Origin: Burkholderiales bacterium | GTDB lineage: Bacteria > Pseudomonadota > Gammaproteobacteria > Burkholderiales > Burkholderiaceae_C | Reading direction: 5' to 3' | Assembly (NCBI GenBank): GCA_020354665.1 | Contig: CP070653.1 | Location: forward strand, 2,485,880 to 2,549,879 | Length of the DNA: 64,000 nt | Shown here: one piece after another, positions 29,320 to 39,097 of the stretch | How positions within the stretch are numbered: the stretch's first letter is position 1 | How the letters are laid out: each line of letters opens with the position of its first letter | Program-made: the position numbers and the translations under genes | Notes under the pieces: generated by a model | Databases searched by the model: none | What the model was told of the DNA's origin: nothing | Seen by the model: only the letters and a program-made list of their open reading frames with translations

Positions 29320-30861
29320 ATGAACGACAAGCTCATCATCTTCGACACCACCTTGCGCGACGGTGAGCAGTCCCCCGGCGCGTCGATGACGAGGGACGAG
29401 AAACTTCGCATCGCGCGGCAGCTCGAGCGACTGCGAGTCGACGTGATCGAGGCAGGTTTCGCCGCGGCGAGCAACGGTGATTTCGAGGCAGTGCGTGCCA
29501 TTGCCGACCACGTGAAGGAGTCGACGGTGTGCTCGCTGGCACGGGCGAACGACCGCGATATCTCGCGCGCAGCAGAGGCGCTGAAGGGAGCAGCGCGCTC
29601 GCGAATCCACACGTTCATCGCGACCAGCCCCCTGCACATGGAGAAGAAGTTGCGCATGACGCCCGATCAGGTATTCGAGCAGGCGCGGCTTGCGGTGCGA
29701 TTCGCGCGCAATCTTTCCCCAGACGTCGAGTTCTCGCCCGAGGACGGCTACCGCTCGGAGGTGGATTTCCTGTGCCGTGTCCTCGAAGCGGTAATCGCCG
29801 AGGGTGCGACCACGATCAATATCCCCGACACCGTGGGCTACGCGGTCCCCGAGCTTTTCGGCAAGTTCATCCGCACGCTGCGCGAACGGATCCCCAACTC
29901 GGACAAGGCTGTGTGGTCAGTCCACTGTCACAACGACCTCGGCATGGCGGTGGCCAACTCGCTGGCCGGTGTCAAGATCGGCGGGGCGAGACAGGTGGAG
30001 TGCACGATCAACGGGCTGGGTGAGCGCGCCGGGAACTGCTCGCTCGAAGAGGTGGTGATGGCCGTCAAGACCCGGCGCGACTACTACGGGCTTGACGTCG
30101 GGATCGATACCACCCAGATCGTGCCGGCTTCGCGGATGGTGAGCCAGACCACGGGTTTCGTCGTCCAGCCAAACAAGGCCGTGGTGGGCGCGAACGCCTT
30201 CGCGCATGCCAGCGGTATCCATCAGGATGGTGTCCTCAAGGCGCGCGACACTTACGAGATCATGCGAGCCGAAGACGTGGGCTGGTCGGCTAACAAGATC
30301 GTTCTGGGCAAGCTCTCGGGCCGCAATGCGTTCAAACAGCGTCTGCAAGACTTGGGCATCGAGCTCGAGTCCGAAGCCGACGTCAACGCCGCGTTTGCGC
30401 GCTTCAAGGATCTTGCAGACCGCAAGAGCGAAATCTTCGACGAGGACATCATCGCGCTGATGACCGACGAGAGCGTGACCCACGAGAACGAGTATTACCG
30501 GTTGCTGTCGCTCGCACAGCATTCAGAAACCGGCGAGCGACCGCACGCGCGCGTGGCGCTGATGATCGGCGAGACCGAGCACGTCGCCGAGGCGGACGGC
30601 AACGGCCCGGTGGACGCTAGCCTGAAAGCCATCGAGAGTCGGATCCGATCCGGGGCGGAGATGCTGTTGTATTCCGTCAACGCCATTACCAGTGGAAGTA
30701 CCGAGTCGCAGGGCGAAGTGACGATTCGTTTGCAGCTCGGCGGGCGCGTCGTGAACGGCGTGGGTGCCGATCCGGACATCGTCGTCGCCTCGGCGAAGGC
30801 CTATCTTTCCGCTCTCAACAAGCTCCGCAGCCGAGCCGAGCGGGTCGCCGCCCAGGGCTAG
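29320..30861 (+). CDS. leuA: 2-isopropylmalate synthase
   Basis: 513 aa. Condenses 2-ketoisovalerate with acetyl-CoA, the committed step to leucine. HMGL-type barrel with [16 protein letters not shown] near the start and the metal motif [16 protein letters not shown]; flexible linker; C-terminal LeuA allosteric domain (about 390-505) that binds leucine. CGGAG 29308-29312 serves as RBS. Preceded by the leader peptide and attenuator, so it is controlled at two levels. Other leu genes are not in the window. Confidence 0.96.
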   Translation: MNDKLIIFDTTLRDGEQSPGASMTRDEKLRIARQLERLRVDVIEAGFAAASNGDFEAVRAIADHVKESTVCSLARANDRDISRAAEALKGAARSRIHTFIATSPLHMEKKLRMTPDQVFEQARLAVRFARNLSPDVEFSPEDGYRSEVDFLCRVLEAVIAEGATTINIPDTVGYAVPELFGKFIRTLRERIPNSDKAVWSVHCHNDLGMAVANSLAGVKIGGARQVECTINGLGERAGNCSLEEVVMAVKTRRDYYGLDVGIDTTQIVPASRMVSQTTGFVVQPNKAVVGANAFAHASGIHQDGVLKARDTYEIMRAEDVGWSANKIVLGKLSGRNAFKQRLQDLGIELESEADVNAAFARFKDLADRKSEIFDEDIIALMTDESVTHENEYYRLLSLAQHSETGERPHARVALMIGETEHVAEADGNGPVDASLKAIESRIRSGAEMLLYSVNAITSGSTESQGEVTIRLQLGGRVVNGVGADPDIVVASAKAYLSALNKLRSRAERVAAQG

Positions 30862-30936
30862 TTCCGACTGGTGACCTATTCCACGCCGCCCCTCTATTTG
30901 CGGGGGACTTGAGCTCTCCAGCGTAAGTTTTTGATA

Positions 30937-30965
30937 TTGCAAGCCTTTTCGTCGCCCCGTAAACT
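30937..30965 (+). promoter_or_regulatory. Sigma-70-type promoter of the D,D-endopeptidase gene
   Basis: -35 TTGCAA (30937-30942), 17-nt spacer, -10 TAAACT (30960-30965). Sits in the 118-base gap after leuA and predicts a start near 30972. Confidence 0.5.
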
Positions 30966-30991
30966 CCCGTCCAAAGTCGTTGGGAAGCGGT

Positions 30992-32065
30992 GTGCGCAGC
31001 GTGATTAAGGCTGTCGGTGGGAAAGTTTTTTGGTGGGTGCTCGCCTTAGTGTTGGCGGTCGGCTTGCCATTGGGAAGCCGCGCGTTGGCTGCGTCCGACG
31101 CAGCCGCGGCGAAGAAGCGGACGACCGCTGTTGCCAAGACGGGCGGAAGAAAAGTAACTGTCAGCTCATCGCGCAGAGTCGCGGCATCCAAGCGCGCAGC
31201 GCGGCGCAGCGCAGCGCGCGCCGAACGGCCGGAACCGGTGCGACCGTCCGTCGGGCAGGTGCTGGGACTGCATGGAACCGAAGACCCGCTCGACCTCAAG
31301 TCCAGCGTCGCTCTGGTGCTCGACCAAGATACTGACGAAGTGCTGTTCAGCAAGAACCCGAACGCAGTACTGCCGATTGCTTCGATCACCAAGCTGATGA
31401 CGGCGGTCGTCATCGTCGAAGCCGAGCTGCCGTTGGACGAGAAGCTCGCGATCGCGATCGAAGACATCGATACCGAGAAGGGCAGCCGCTCGCGCTTGGC
31501 CGTCGGTACTACTTTGTCGCGCGAGGAATTGCTGCACCTGGCTCTGATGGCGTCGGAGAACCGTGCTGCGCATGCCCTGGGTCGCACCTATCCCGGTGGC
31601 ATGTCGGCGTTCGTTACGGCGATGAATCAAAAGGCCCTCGAGCTGGGCATGCTTGACACGCACTACGAAGAGCCGACGGGCCTGTCCAGTCGCAACCAAT
31701 CGAGTGCGCACGACCTCGCCGTCCTCGTCAAGGCGGCCTACGGCATGCCACTGATCCGCGACATGTCGATATCCTCGGAGTACCAAGTGTCTGCCGGAAG
31801 ACGGCAGCTGCAGTTCCGCAACACCAACCGTCTCGTCAGCAACCCGTCGTGGGAGATCGGGCTGCAGAAGACCGGCTACATCGCTGAGGCCGGTCGCTGT
31901 CTGGTGATGCAGGCCCAGCTGGCCGGCCGCCAGCTGATCATGGTCTTCCTTGATTCGGCCGGCAAGTACTCGCGCTTGGCCGATGCTGAACGCGTCCGCC
32001 GGTGGCTGATCGAGGCGGCGCCTCACGTTCGCACGACGGCAGGACCCGTCGCGAGCGAGTCCTGA
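30992..32065 (+). CDS. pbpG: D-alanyl-D-alanine endopeptidase (PBP7/PbpG-like)
   Basis: About 357 aa S11-family serine peptidase that trims peptidoglycan cross-links in the periplasm. Signal peptide FWWVLALVLAVGLPLGSRALA, a basic Lys/Arg/Ala-rich stretch to about residue 85, then the catalytic domain with SITK (Ser131, Lys134), SEN (188-190) and KTG in GLQKTGYIAEAG. The C-terminal beta domain of PBP5 types is missing, so endopeptidase rather than carboxypeptidase. Start uncertain: TTG 30980, GTG 30992 or GTG 31001 are in frame; 30992 follows GGGAAG. Confidence 0.87.
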   Translation: MRSVIKAVGGKVFWWVLALVLAVGLPLGSRALAASDAAAAKKRTTAVAKTGGRKVTVSSSRRVAASKRAARRSAARAERPEPVRPSVGQVLGLHGTEDPLDLKSSVALVLDQDTDEVLFSKNPNAVLPIASITKLMTAVVIVEAELPLDEKLAIAIEDIDTEKGSRSRLAVGTTLSREELLHLALMASENRAAHALGRTYPGGMSAFVTAMNQKALELGMLDTHYEEPTGLSSRNQSSAHDLAVLVKAAYGMPLIRDMSISSEYQVSAGRRQLQFRNTNRLVSNPSWEIGLQKTGYIAEAGRCLVMQAQLAGRQLIMVFLDSAGKYSRLADAERVRRWLIEAAPHVRTTAGPVASES

Positions 32066-32104
32066 CCGGAGCGCGGCGTCGCGCGGCCTGCGCGGGCGCG
32101 GCGC

Positions 32105-32866
32105 TCAGCCCGCGTATCCGAGTGCTCTCGAGATTTGTGCGGCCGTGTTGCGAACGCGGTCGAGCCAGTCCTCTTCGAGGCGATCGGCCGGCGCTGAAAC
32201 CGACAGGCCCGCGACCAGTTTGCCCTGATCGTCGTAGATGCCTGCGGCCATGCACCGCACGCCGAGCTCAAGCTCCTCGTTGTCTCGCGCTACGCCGCTC
32301 TGTCTGACCGCCGATAGCTCGCGCTCGAGCGCCGGCAATGTCGTGATGCTGTTGCGCGTGTGCCCTGCAAGCCCTGTACGGGCAGCATAGGCCCTCACGC
32401 GCTGCGGATCGTCCTGCGCAAGGAACAGCTTGCCTACCGATGTGAGGTGCAGTGGTGCGCGGCCACCGATCGCGCGCACGACCTGCATTCCGGAGCGCTC
32501 GCTGTATGTGCGTTCGACGTAGACGATCTCATCACCCTGCCGGACCGACAGATTCACCGGCTGGTGGGTCATCTTGTGTAGCTCACGCATCGGGGCGAGC
32601 GCGGCTTCGCGAACGTCAAGCCGTCCCTTCACGAGGTTCCCGAGCTCGAGCAGGCGCATGCCAAGCCGGTAGCTGCCTGCTTCCGGGCGGTCGACGAAGC
32701 GCCCGATGGTGAGGTCGTTGAGGATGCGGTGGGCCGTGGATGGATGAAGGCCTGTGCGCTCGCTGAGGGCCTTGAGCGGGACGGGGTCTGGCTCCGAGGC
32801 CAACACGTCGAGCAGTGCGAAGGCTCTTTCGAGGACCTGAATGGTCGGACCGGAGGGATCCTTCAT
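32105..32866 (-). CDS. IclR-family transcriptional regulator
   Basis: 253 aa. N-terminal winged helix-turn-helix (about 8-70: IQVLERAFALLDVLASEP ... LHPSTAHRILNDLT) and C-terminal IclR effector domain (about 85-250) with VNLSVRQGDEIVYVER and LELGVRCMAAGIYDD. Target genes unknown. Convergent with pbpG and 96 bases downstream of hpnE on the same strand, so it could regulate or simply follow the squalene genes. Confidence 0.9.
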   Translation of the reverse strand: MKDPSGPTIQVLERAFALLDVLASEPDPVPLKALSERTGLHPSTAHRILNDLTIGRFVDRPEAGSYRLGMRLLELGNLVKGRLDVREAALAPMRELHKMTHQPVNLSVRQGDEIVYVERTYSERSGMQVVRAIGGRAPLHLTSVGKLFLAQDDPQRVRAYAARTGLAGHTRNSITTLPALERELSAVRQSGVARDNEELELGVRCMAAGIYDDQGKLVAGLSVSAPADRLEEDWLDRVRNTAAQISRALGYAG

Positions 32867-32962
32867 GTCGGCTGCTGATCTCTCGCTGTGCTGCAGGGCA
32901 GCGCCTATTCTGCATTACGAAAATGCGCAGCGCTGTGGGAACCCCTGTCTGCGCGGCGCCAT

Positions 32963-34297
32963 TCACCCGGCCAGCGCCGCAGCGTTGCCAGCCGCCACAC
33001 CCGAACGCACCGCACCCTCCAGCGTTGCGGGGTAGGGGCCCGAAATGAAGTCGCCGGCTGCCCAAAGGTGGGCAGCCACCTGTGCAGCTGGCCGGTGGAG
33101 GCCGGGTGTGCAGAGAAAGGTGGCTCTCTTCTCGACCAGCGTCCGCAGCGGGCGCAGCTCACAGCGCGCGGGCGCCCCCAATGCATGAGCCGCCTGCTCA
33201 ATGGCGGCTTCCTGCAAAGCAGGCACGCCGCGCGCAACCCACCGCGAGGCGCCGCTTGCCACCAGCGCGAGACGGCCATACGCCCCGTGCGTCTGCCCAT
33301 GATCGAACATGAACTGGGCAGGTGCATGGCCTTCGTCGGCATGCAGCAAGGTCATCGGGCCTTGCAGCCTCGCCCCCGTGGCCTCGACATAAACAGTGGC
33401 TATCGGCTCGAACCGCAGTGCGCGTGCCGCGTTCGCCCATGCCGGGTTGATCGACTCGACGAGCCGTGCCGCCTCGTTGGCGCTGCACGCGAGGACCACC
33501 GCGTCGTAGTCGTCAACCCCTGCCGCGATGATTCGCCAGCCACCGTCGATCGGCTCGATCGCCTGCACCCGCTGCCCAGACAGGACGTCTGCACCGTGCG
33601 CTTCCAGCCACTGCCGGGCCGGCTCCGGAACGAGGTCACTCAACGGCACGCGCGGCAACAGCAAGTCAGCCGACCCCGGCGCGCTGAACAGCGCGTCGCG
33701 GAGCACGCGCAGGAACACCGCGGCACTGGCCTGCGCCACCGGCGTGTTGAGCGCAGCCACGCACAAGGGCTCAATCAGCTGGGTGCGCACGTCATGTCCG
33801 AGATGACCGGCAAGCTCGGACACGGTCGCTGCTGCATCGCAGTGGAAGCTGCGCAGCGTCCACGAGCCGGCCGCTCGCAGCAGACGCAGCCGTTGAATCA
33901 GCGGCCAGTCCGGATGGCGCAGTACAGCGCGGGCGAACGCGAGCCAGGGCGGGTTGCCCTTCAGCGCAAGCCCTCGGCCTTGAGCGTCGACGAGTTGAAG
34001 CGGCAATCGCAGCAGCACGCGGTGGGGGTCGACCCCTACTCGCCGCATCAAGGCGAGCGTCTGGGCATAGGCACCGATAAGGATGTGTTGGCCGTTGTCC
34101 AGCAGCGCGGTGCCGGCTTGCACGGTGCGAGCCCGCCCGCCGAGCCGGTCGGCCATCTCGAACAGTGTGACGGCGCAGCGTCGGCCGACGCACTCGACCG
34201 CGGCGGCCAGTCCAGCCCAGCCACCACCGATCACTGCTACGCGCCGCGGGCCTGCTGCGCTCAAGCGAGCGTCCTTCGCGCGAGCGTCATCGGCCAC
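32963..34297 (-). CDS. hpnE: Hydroxysqualene dehydroxylase HpnE
   Basis: 444 aa FAD-dependent amine-oxidase-type enzyme. Removes the hydroxyl group of hydroxysqualene to give squalene for hopanoids. FAD dinucleotide motif VIGGGWAGLAAAVE (about 22-35) with RLGGRARTV, and C-terminal FAD contact LWAAGDFISGPYPATLEGAVRSG. GTG start at 34297 overlaps the hpnD stop by 11 bases. Third enzyme of hpnC-hpnD-hpnE. Confidence 0.9.
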   Translation of the reverse strand: MADDARAKDARLSAAGPRRVAVIGGGWAGLAAAVECVGRRCAVTLFEMADRLGGRARTVQAGTALLDNGQHILIGAYAQTLALMRRVGVDPHRVLLRLPLQLVDAQGRGLALKGNPPWLAFARAVLRHPDWPLIQRLRLLRAAGSWTLRSFHCDAAATVSELAGHLGHDVRTQLIEPLCVAALNTPVAQASAAVFLRVLRDALFSAPGSADLLLPRVPLSDLVPEPARQWLEAHGADVLSGQRVQAIEPIDGGWRIIAAGVDDYDAVVLACSANEAARLVESINPAWANAARALRFEPIATVYVEATGARLQGPMTLLHADEGHAPAQFMFDHGQTHGAYGRLALVASGASRWVARGVPALQEAAIEQAAHALGAPARCELRPLRTLVEKRATFLCTPGLHRPAAQVAAHLWAAGDFISGPYPATLEGAVRSGVAAGNAAALAG

Positions 34298-35135
34298 GCC
34301 AGCGCGTGCGCGTGGCGATCCAGAGTTTGGTCAGCGGGGTCAGGGATATGCGCTGGTGCAGGACCTGAAACCCGCCAGCCTCGATCTCCTGCAGCAAACG
34401 ACGGTAGATATTGGCCATCATCACACCGGGCAGCTGCGATGCGCGATCAGCTTCGGGCAGGAGCGCAAGCGCCTCGTCGTAGATCCGATGTGCGCGGTCG
34501 GCCTGGAATTTCATCAGCGCGGTGAAGCGGTCGCTATAGCCCCAGGGCGGGCTGCGTTGCAGGAGTTCCTGGCTATCGATGCCGAACTGCCGAAGCTCGG
34601 CCAGCGGCAGGTAGATACGACCGCGTCGCGAATCGTCGCCGACGTCGCGAATGATGTTCGTCAGCTGAAGGGCGAGGCCCAGGCGGTGCGCATAGGCCGT
34701 GGTTGCCTCCGAAGACCGTCCGAAGATCGATGCTGCGACTTCGCCGACGATACCCGCAACGAGGTGGCAATAGTGCTGCAGGGATGGCCAGTCGAGGAAA
34801 CGGCTCTGTCGCAGGTCAATCTCGCAGCCGTCGATCACGGAGTCGAGGTGCTCTGCGGTGATGCCGAACGCCTTCGCGTGCGGCATCAACGCCTGCATCA
34901 CCGGATGGTGCGGCGTGCCCGAGAAGCTCTCCACGACCTCGCCACGCCACCAAGCGAGCTTCGCTGCGGCGACGCCGGGGTCACGGGCCTCGTCAACGAC
35001 GTCGTCGACCTCGCGGCAGAAGGCGTAGAAGGCAGTGATTGCCGCTCGCCGCTCAGGCGACAGGAACAGGAAGGCGTAGTAGAAGGACGAGCCGCTGCCG
35101 GCGGCCTTGTCCTGCACGTACTGCTCAGGCGTCAT
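34287..35135 (-). CDS. hpnD: Presqualene diphosphate synthase HpnD
   Basis: 282 aa squalene/phytoene synthase fold. Condenses two farnesyl diphosphates to presqualene diphosphate. Both Asp-rich Mg sites are present: DDVVDEARD (about 44-52) and NIIRDVGDDSRRGRIYLP (about 160-177). Follows hpnC after 108 bases. Confidence 0.9.
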   Translation of the reverse strand: MTPEQYVQDKAAGSGSSFYYAFLFLSPERRAAITAFYAFCREVDDVVDEARDPGVAAAKLAWWRGEVVESFSGTPHHPVMQALMPHAKAFGITAEHLDSVIDGCEIDLRQSRFLDWPSLQHYCHLVAGIVGEVAASIFGRSSEATTAYAHRLGLALQLTNIIRDVGDDSRRGRIYLPLAELRQFGIDSQELLQRSPPWGYSDRFTALMKFQADRAHRIYDEALALLPEADRASQLPGVMMANIYRRLLQEIEAGGFQVLHQRISLTPLTKLWIATRTRWRGR

Positions 35136-35243
35136 CGTCGTATGCTCAGCGGGCCGTGCATTCTCGCAGGGAACTCAACACCGGACTTCGCGTCGGCGTG
35201 GCGCGCTGCTGACATAGCGATGGCGCGCGGTGCGCGTGGCTCG

Positions 35244-36074
35244 CTACATGAGCGCTGCGCGCCAGAGCAACGGCAGCGCGTCGCCGACTCGCAAGCGGGG
35301 GCGGTGCACCATCGTGGCGTGGTCGAGGCGCGAGATCTTTTCCAGAATTCGAAGTCCCCCCTGTATCACGACGCGCAATTCCCAGCCAAGGCGACCACGC
35401 AGCGTCCCCGAGAGCGGTGCGCCATGCATCATCGTTTCCCTCGCCCAGCAGCACGCATCGGCCACGAGCGCACGCGTGGCCGATGAGTCGCGGCGGGCCA
35501 ACAACGCGGCGGGATCGACGTCGAAGCGTCGGCAGTCAGCCAACGGCAGATAGATGCGTCCGCGTCGCAGGTCAACACTCAGGTCCTGCCAGAAATTGAT
35601 GAGTTGCAGGGCAGTGCAGATCGCGTCCGAGCGCTCGAGCGCGTGTTCGTCGGCGACGCCGTACAGGTGCAACAGCAACCGTCCCACGGGGTTGGCCGAA
35701 CGCGCGCAGTAGTCGAGCAGATCGCGGCGCGTTGCGTAGCGCGTGGTCGTGACGTCCTGTTCGAACGCACTGAGCAACGCCTCGAACAGCGATGTCGGCA
35801 GCGAGTGCCGATGCATTACGGCGGCCAACGGCCCGAAGACGCCGCGCCACCTCGATGAAGGCTGCTGACCACCCGCCACGGCAGATAGGTCGCGGCGATA
35901 GGCCCCGAGGTCGGTCAACCGCTGCGACGCCGATGCGTCGCCTTCGTCAGCCAGATCGTCGGCCGTTCGCGCGAAGCGATAGATCGCGATGACGGCCGGC
36001 CGCAGGCGCCTCGGGGTGAGGATCGACGCGACCGGGAAGTTCTCGTAGTGATTGACTCCGTGGACAGGGTTCAT
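35244..36074 (-). CDS. hpnC: Hydroxysqualene synthase HpnC
   Basis: 276 aa from the chosen start. Squalene/phytoene synthase fold; converts presqualene diphosphate to hydroxysqualene. First Asp site TADDLADEGDA near 38-48, second NFWQDLSVDLRRGRIYLP near 165-182. ATG 36074 is chosen because the conserved HpnC start (VNHYENFPVASIL) follows within seven residues; in-frame ATGs up to 36257 would add a non-conserved 61 residues. No squalene-hopene cyclase is in the window. Confidence 0.9.
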   Translation of the reverse strand: MNPVHGVNHYENFPVASILTPRRLRPAVIAIYRFARTADDLADEGDASASQRLTDLGAYRRDLSAVAGGQQPSSRWRGVFGPLAAVMHRHSLPTSLFEALLSAFEQDVTTTRYATRRDLLDYCARSANPVGRLLLHLYGVADEHALERSDAICTALQLINFWQDLSVDLRRGRIYLPLADCRRFDVDPAALLARRDSSATRALVADACCWARETMMHGAPLSGTLRGRLGWELRVVIQGGLRILEKISRLDHATMVHRPRLRVGDALPLLWRAALM

Positions 36075-36817
36075 CGGAAGACGATGGCTCGATGTGGAGG
36101 CGGCGCTCGGCAGGTGCCGACCGTCGATTGTCCGCAACCCGACGCTCGGGTTTCGGCGGCGTGGGGTGAGAGCGTTGGTTGACTCGACAGTACTGACTGA
36201 AGAATCGGTCATTATTCGACGCGGCGGTGCAGTGTCGCGGGCGCGGCCGTCTCGCACTCAGAACGCGGAGCGCCCTTGAGATGCGCCTCGACACCGTTGC
36301 GCTGTTTTCAGATCCGAAGTGTCCCGCTCCGGTTGGCGCGCAGATCGCAGTCGAGCTCGCGCAACAGGAGGGGCATCCGGCAAAACCGGAGTGCAACGAT
36401 CGATTTGCCGCGGCACAACTCTCTTCACCGGGGCTCGTGATTCATCAGGTCGAAGGCGCCGCATGCTGGTGGGCCAGATCGAGCACGATCGTATGCACTT
36501 GTGCTGGTCAGGCGAGCGGTTATCGAAGCGTCTGTGGCGTGCGACACTCCATCGCTGTGACGTCGAACGCCGCCCCACATCGCGATGCGTCGCGATGTGC
36601 ATGGCGTGTTCCCGGGTCCACTGACGGTCGGCATCACGGAAGCCTGATCGACGTTACCGCGTCCAGGTTGACAGCGCTGCGGGCGCTGGACGCAGCGTGG
36701 CTGCGCATGCGGTGCGCGATTGGGCGCCGCGGGCGCAGGATAAAATTGTTCATTCGTCAACCGGCGCCGGCATCGCGGACTGACTCGAATGCGCCGATTC
36801 CGGCATCGGTGCCGCCT
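36075..36817. other. 743-base gap without a recognisable gene, upstream of hpnC and tRNA-Leu
   Basis: Longest non-coding stretch in the window. Open frames of up to about 110-240 codons exist here, but none has a recognisable motif and the long plus-strand one runs into the tRNA. Contains a perfect 9-bp hairpin CACATCGCG/CGCGATGTG (36576-36599) and a TAAAAT box (36741-36746) toward the tRNA. May be the remnant of a lost gene. Confidence 0.5.
36741..36746 (+). promoter_or_regulatory. Possible -10 box for tRNA-Leu / tig
   Basis: TAAAAT with TTGGGC 15 bases upstream (36720-36725). The predicted start would leave about 65 bases before the tRNA. Confidence 0.35.
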
Positions 36818-36904
36818 GCGCGGGTGGCGAAATTGGTAGACGCACCAGGTTTAGGTCCTGACGCCAGCAATGGTGTGCGGGTTCGAGTCCCGCCCCGCGC
36901 ACCA
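36818..36904 (+). tRNA. tRNA-Leu (anticodon TAG)
   Basis: 87 nt with encoded CCA. Acceptor GCGCGGG (36818-36824) pairs with CCCGCGC (36894-36900), discriminator A. Anticodon loop TTTAGGT gives TAG at 36852-36854, reading CTA/CTN. Long variable arm as in class II tRNAs; T arm GGGTTCGAGTCCC. The outer anticodon-stem pair is C-A. The tig start codon follows 31 bases after the CCA. Confidence 0.97.
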
Positions 36905-36935
36905 GAAACCCTTCTCGAGGAGAGAGCAAATCATC

Positions 36936-38249
36936 ATGCCGGTTAATGTGGAGACCCTCGGCGCGCTCGAACGCCGCATCACACTGACCCTGCCGGCCGA
37001 GACGATCAACGCCGAGGTGCAGTCGAGACTGAAGCGACTGGCCCGTACGGTCCGGGCGGACGGATTTCGCCCCGGCAAGGTGCCGATGAGCGTCGTCGCG
37101 CAGCGCTACGGCTATTCGGTCCAGTACGAGGTGATGAACGACAAGGTCGGCGAGGCGTTCGGCTCTGCGGCCGCGGAGGCCAAGCTGCGCGTCGCCGGAG
37201 CGCCCCGCATCACGCAGAAGGAGGACGCACCGGAGGGCCAGGTCGCGTTCGACGCGACGTTCGAGGTGTACCCGGACGTGAAGATCGGCGACTTGTCGGC
37301 CGTGCAGGTCGATCGTGTGTCCGCCGATGTCGACGACGCGGCGATCGACCGGACGATCGGGATTCTCCGCAAGCAACGAAGGAGCTTCCAGCAGCGGCCA
37401 TCCTCGGAGGGTGCCGCCGAGGGCGACCGCGTCACGATCGACTTCGAGGGCAAGATCGACGGTGAACCGTTTGCCGGCGGCAAGGGCGAAGCGTTTCAGT
37501 TCGTGATCGGCGAAGGCCAGATGCTCGAGCAGTTCGATGGTGCCGTGCGCGGCATGAAATCGGGCGAGAGCAAGACGTTCGCGGTGGCATTTCCGGCCGA
37601 CTACCACGGCAAGGACGTCGCGGGGAAGGAGGCGGACTTCCTGGTGACGGTCACAAAGGTGGAAGCGCAGCACCTGCCTGAGGTCAACGAGGCGTTCGTC
37701 AAGTCGCTCGGCATTGCCGATGGCAGCGTCGACGCACTGCGTGCGGACGTGCGCAAGAACCTGGAGCGCGAGGTGAAGTTCCGCGTCCAGACGCGCAACA
37801 AGGCGGCCGTGATGGATGCGCTGCTCAAGGCGGCCGAGCTCGACTTGCCGAGGATCTTGATCGACGGCGAACTCGAACGTATGGTCGCTGCTGCGCGTGA
37901 CGACCTGAAGCGGCGCGGCGTCAAGGATGCGGACAAGGCGCCGATTCCGAAGGAGCTGTTTCAGGCCCAGGCCGAGCGTCGGGTTCGGCTCGGGTTGGTG
38001 GTGGCGGAACTGGTCCGCGCGAACAGCCTGCAGGCAAAGCCGGAGCAGTTGCAGAAGCACATTGCCGAGATGTCGCAGAGCTACGAGAAACCCGCCGAGG
38101 TGATGCGGTGGTACCTCAGCGACCGTCAACGCATGGCCGAGGTGGAGGCGGTGGTTATCGAGAACAATGTCACCGAGTTCGTTTTGGGACAGGCGAAGGT
38201 GACCGACAGGGCGCTCCCGTTCGACGAACTGATGGCTGCGGGTAGCTGA
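36936..38249 (+). CDS. tig: Trigger factor (ribosome-bound chaperone / peptidyl-prolyl isomerase)
   Basis: 437 aa. N-terminal ribosome-binding domain with the signature GFRPGKVPMSVV (G-F-R-x-G-x-x-P), central FKBP domain about 150-240 (GDRVTIDFEGKIDGEPF), C-terminal arms. Binds nascent chains at the exit tunnel. AGGAGAGAG precedes the ATG. Only 31 bases separate it from tRNA-Leu, so the two are probably one transcript. Followed by clpP, clpX and lon: a proteostasis block. Confidence 0.97.
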   Translation: MPVNVETLGALERRITLTLPAETINAEVQSRLKRLARTVRADGFRPGKVPMSVVAQRYGYSVQYEVMNDKVGEAFGSAAAEAKLRVAGAPRITQKEDAPEGQVAFDATFEVYPDVKIGDLSAVQVDRVSADVDDAAIDRTIGILRKQRRSFQQRPSSEGAAEGDRVTIDFEGKIDGEPFAGGKGEAFQFVIGEGQMLEQFDGAVRGMKSGESKTFAVAFPADYHGKDVAGKEADFLVTVTKVEAQHLPEVNEAFVKSLGIADGSVDALRADVRKNLEREVKFRVQTRNKAAVMDALLKAAELDLPRILIDGELERMVAAARDDLKRRGVKDADKAPIPKELFQAQAERRVRLGLVVAELVRANSLQAKPEQLQKHIAEMSQSYEKPAEVMRWYLSDRQRMAEVEAVVIENNVTEFVLGQAKVTDRALPFDELMAAGS

Positions 38250-38372
38250 TGGCAAGCGTCGAGAGGCGCGTGTCTGAAAGAGGACTCCGCCCGCGCCGTA
38301 TGGGACGCATGCAGGGGTCCAGACTTGCTCTCATAATCAGCCTCGTTCTTCCCTGATCAAGCTAGGTTTCTC

Positions 38373-38981
38373 ATGAGCGCCCACGACACCCAGAGCCTGG
38401 GAATGGTACCCATCGTCATCGAGCAGTCCGGCCGCGGCGAGCGTGCCTACGACATTTACAGCCGTCTGCTGCGCGAGCGGGTGGTCTTTCTCGTCGGGCC
38501 GGTCAACGACCAGACCGCGAACCTGGTGGTCGCCCAATTGCTGTTCCTCGAGAGCGAGAACCCGGACAAGGACGTTTCTCTGTATATCAACTCGCCAGGC
38601 GGCAGCGTGAGTGCGGGGCTGTCGATTTACGACACGATGCAGTTCATCAAGCCCGACGTGTCTACGCTATGCATGGGAATGGCCGCCAGCATGGCGGCCT
38701 TCCTGCTGGCTGCCGGTGCGAAGGGCAAGCGGTTTGCGCTGCCCAACTCGAAAATCATGATTCATCAGCCGATGGGTGGAGCACAGGGCCAGGCGACTGA
38801 CATCGAGATACACGCGCGCGAGATTCTCAAGACGCGGGAACAGCTGAACCGGATTCTTGCTGAGCGCAGTGGCCAGCCAATCGAAAAGGTGCAGGCCGAC
38901 ACCGAGCGCGACTACTTCATGTCCGCCGGAGAGGCTGCCGAGTACGGGCTGATCGACCAGGTCATCGCTCAGCGCGGATAA
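38373..38981 (+). CDS. clpP: ATP-dependent Clp protease proteolytic subunit
   Basis: 202 aa. Serine peptidase of the tetradecameric ClpP barrel. Catalytic Ser106 (GMAASMAAF), His131 (IHQPMGG) and Asp180 (DTERDYF) are visible. Partner of ClpX encoded next. The 123-base gap after tig holds a CATAAT (38332-38337). Confidence 0.97.
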   Translation: MSAHDTQSLGMVPIVIEQSGRGERAYDIYSRLLRERVVFLVGPVNDQTANLVVAQLLFLESENPDKDVSLYINSPGGSVSAGLSIYDTMQFIKPDVSTLCMGMAASMAAFLLAAGAKGKRFALPNSKIMIHQPMGGAQGQATDIEIHAREILKTREQLNRILAERSGQPIEKVQADTERDYFMSAGEAAEYGLIDQVIAQRG

Positions 38982-39058
38982 GAGGGGCCCGCACACCGAA
39001 CAGGGCTGGCTACACCAGGCAATTTCTCCCGGTGCGAGGTTGTCCGATTCCACTATCA

Positions 39059-39088
39059 TTGGGTGGTTTAGGCGACCTCGATTAGTAT
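39059..39088 (+). promoter_or_regulatory. Possible clpX promoter
   Basis: TTGGGT (39059-39064), 18-nt spacer, TAGTAT (39083-39088), then 9 bases and the clpX ATG. No Shine-Dalgarno; the mRNA would have almost no leader. clpX may also be read through from clpP. Confidence 0.4.
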
Positions 39089-39097
39089 CTGTTCGGT

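Noticed and set aside
36668-36673. Perfect TTGACA as a promoter -35
   Set aside because: No -10-like hexamer at 15-19 bases downstream (CGCAGC there).
36227-36946. Plus-strand 239-codon frame in the gap before tig
   Set aside because: Runs through the tRNA-Leu gene and the tig RBS, and has no recognisable motif; not supported as a gene.
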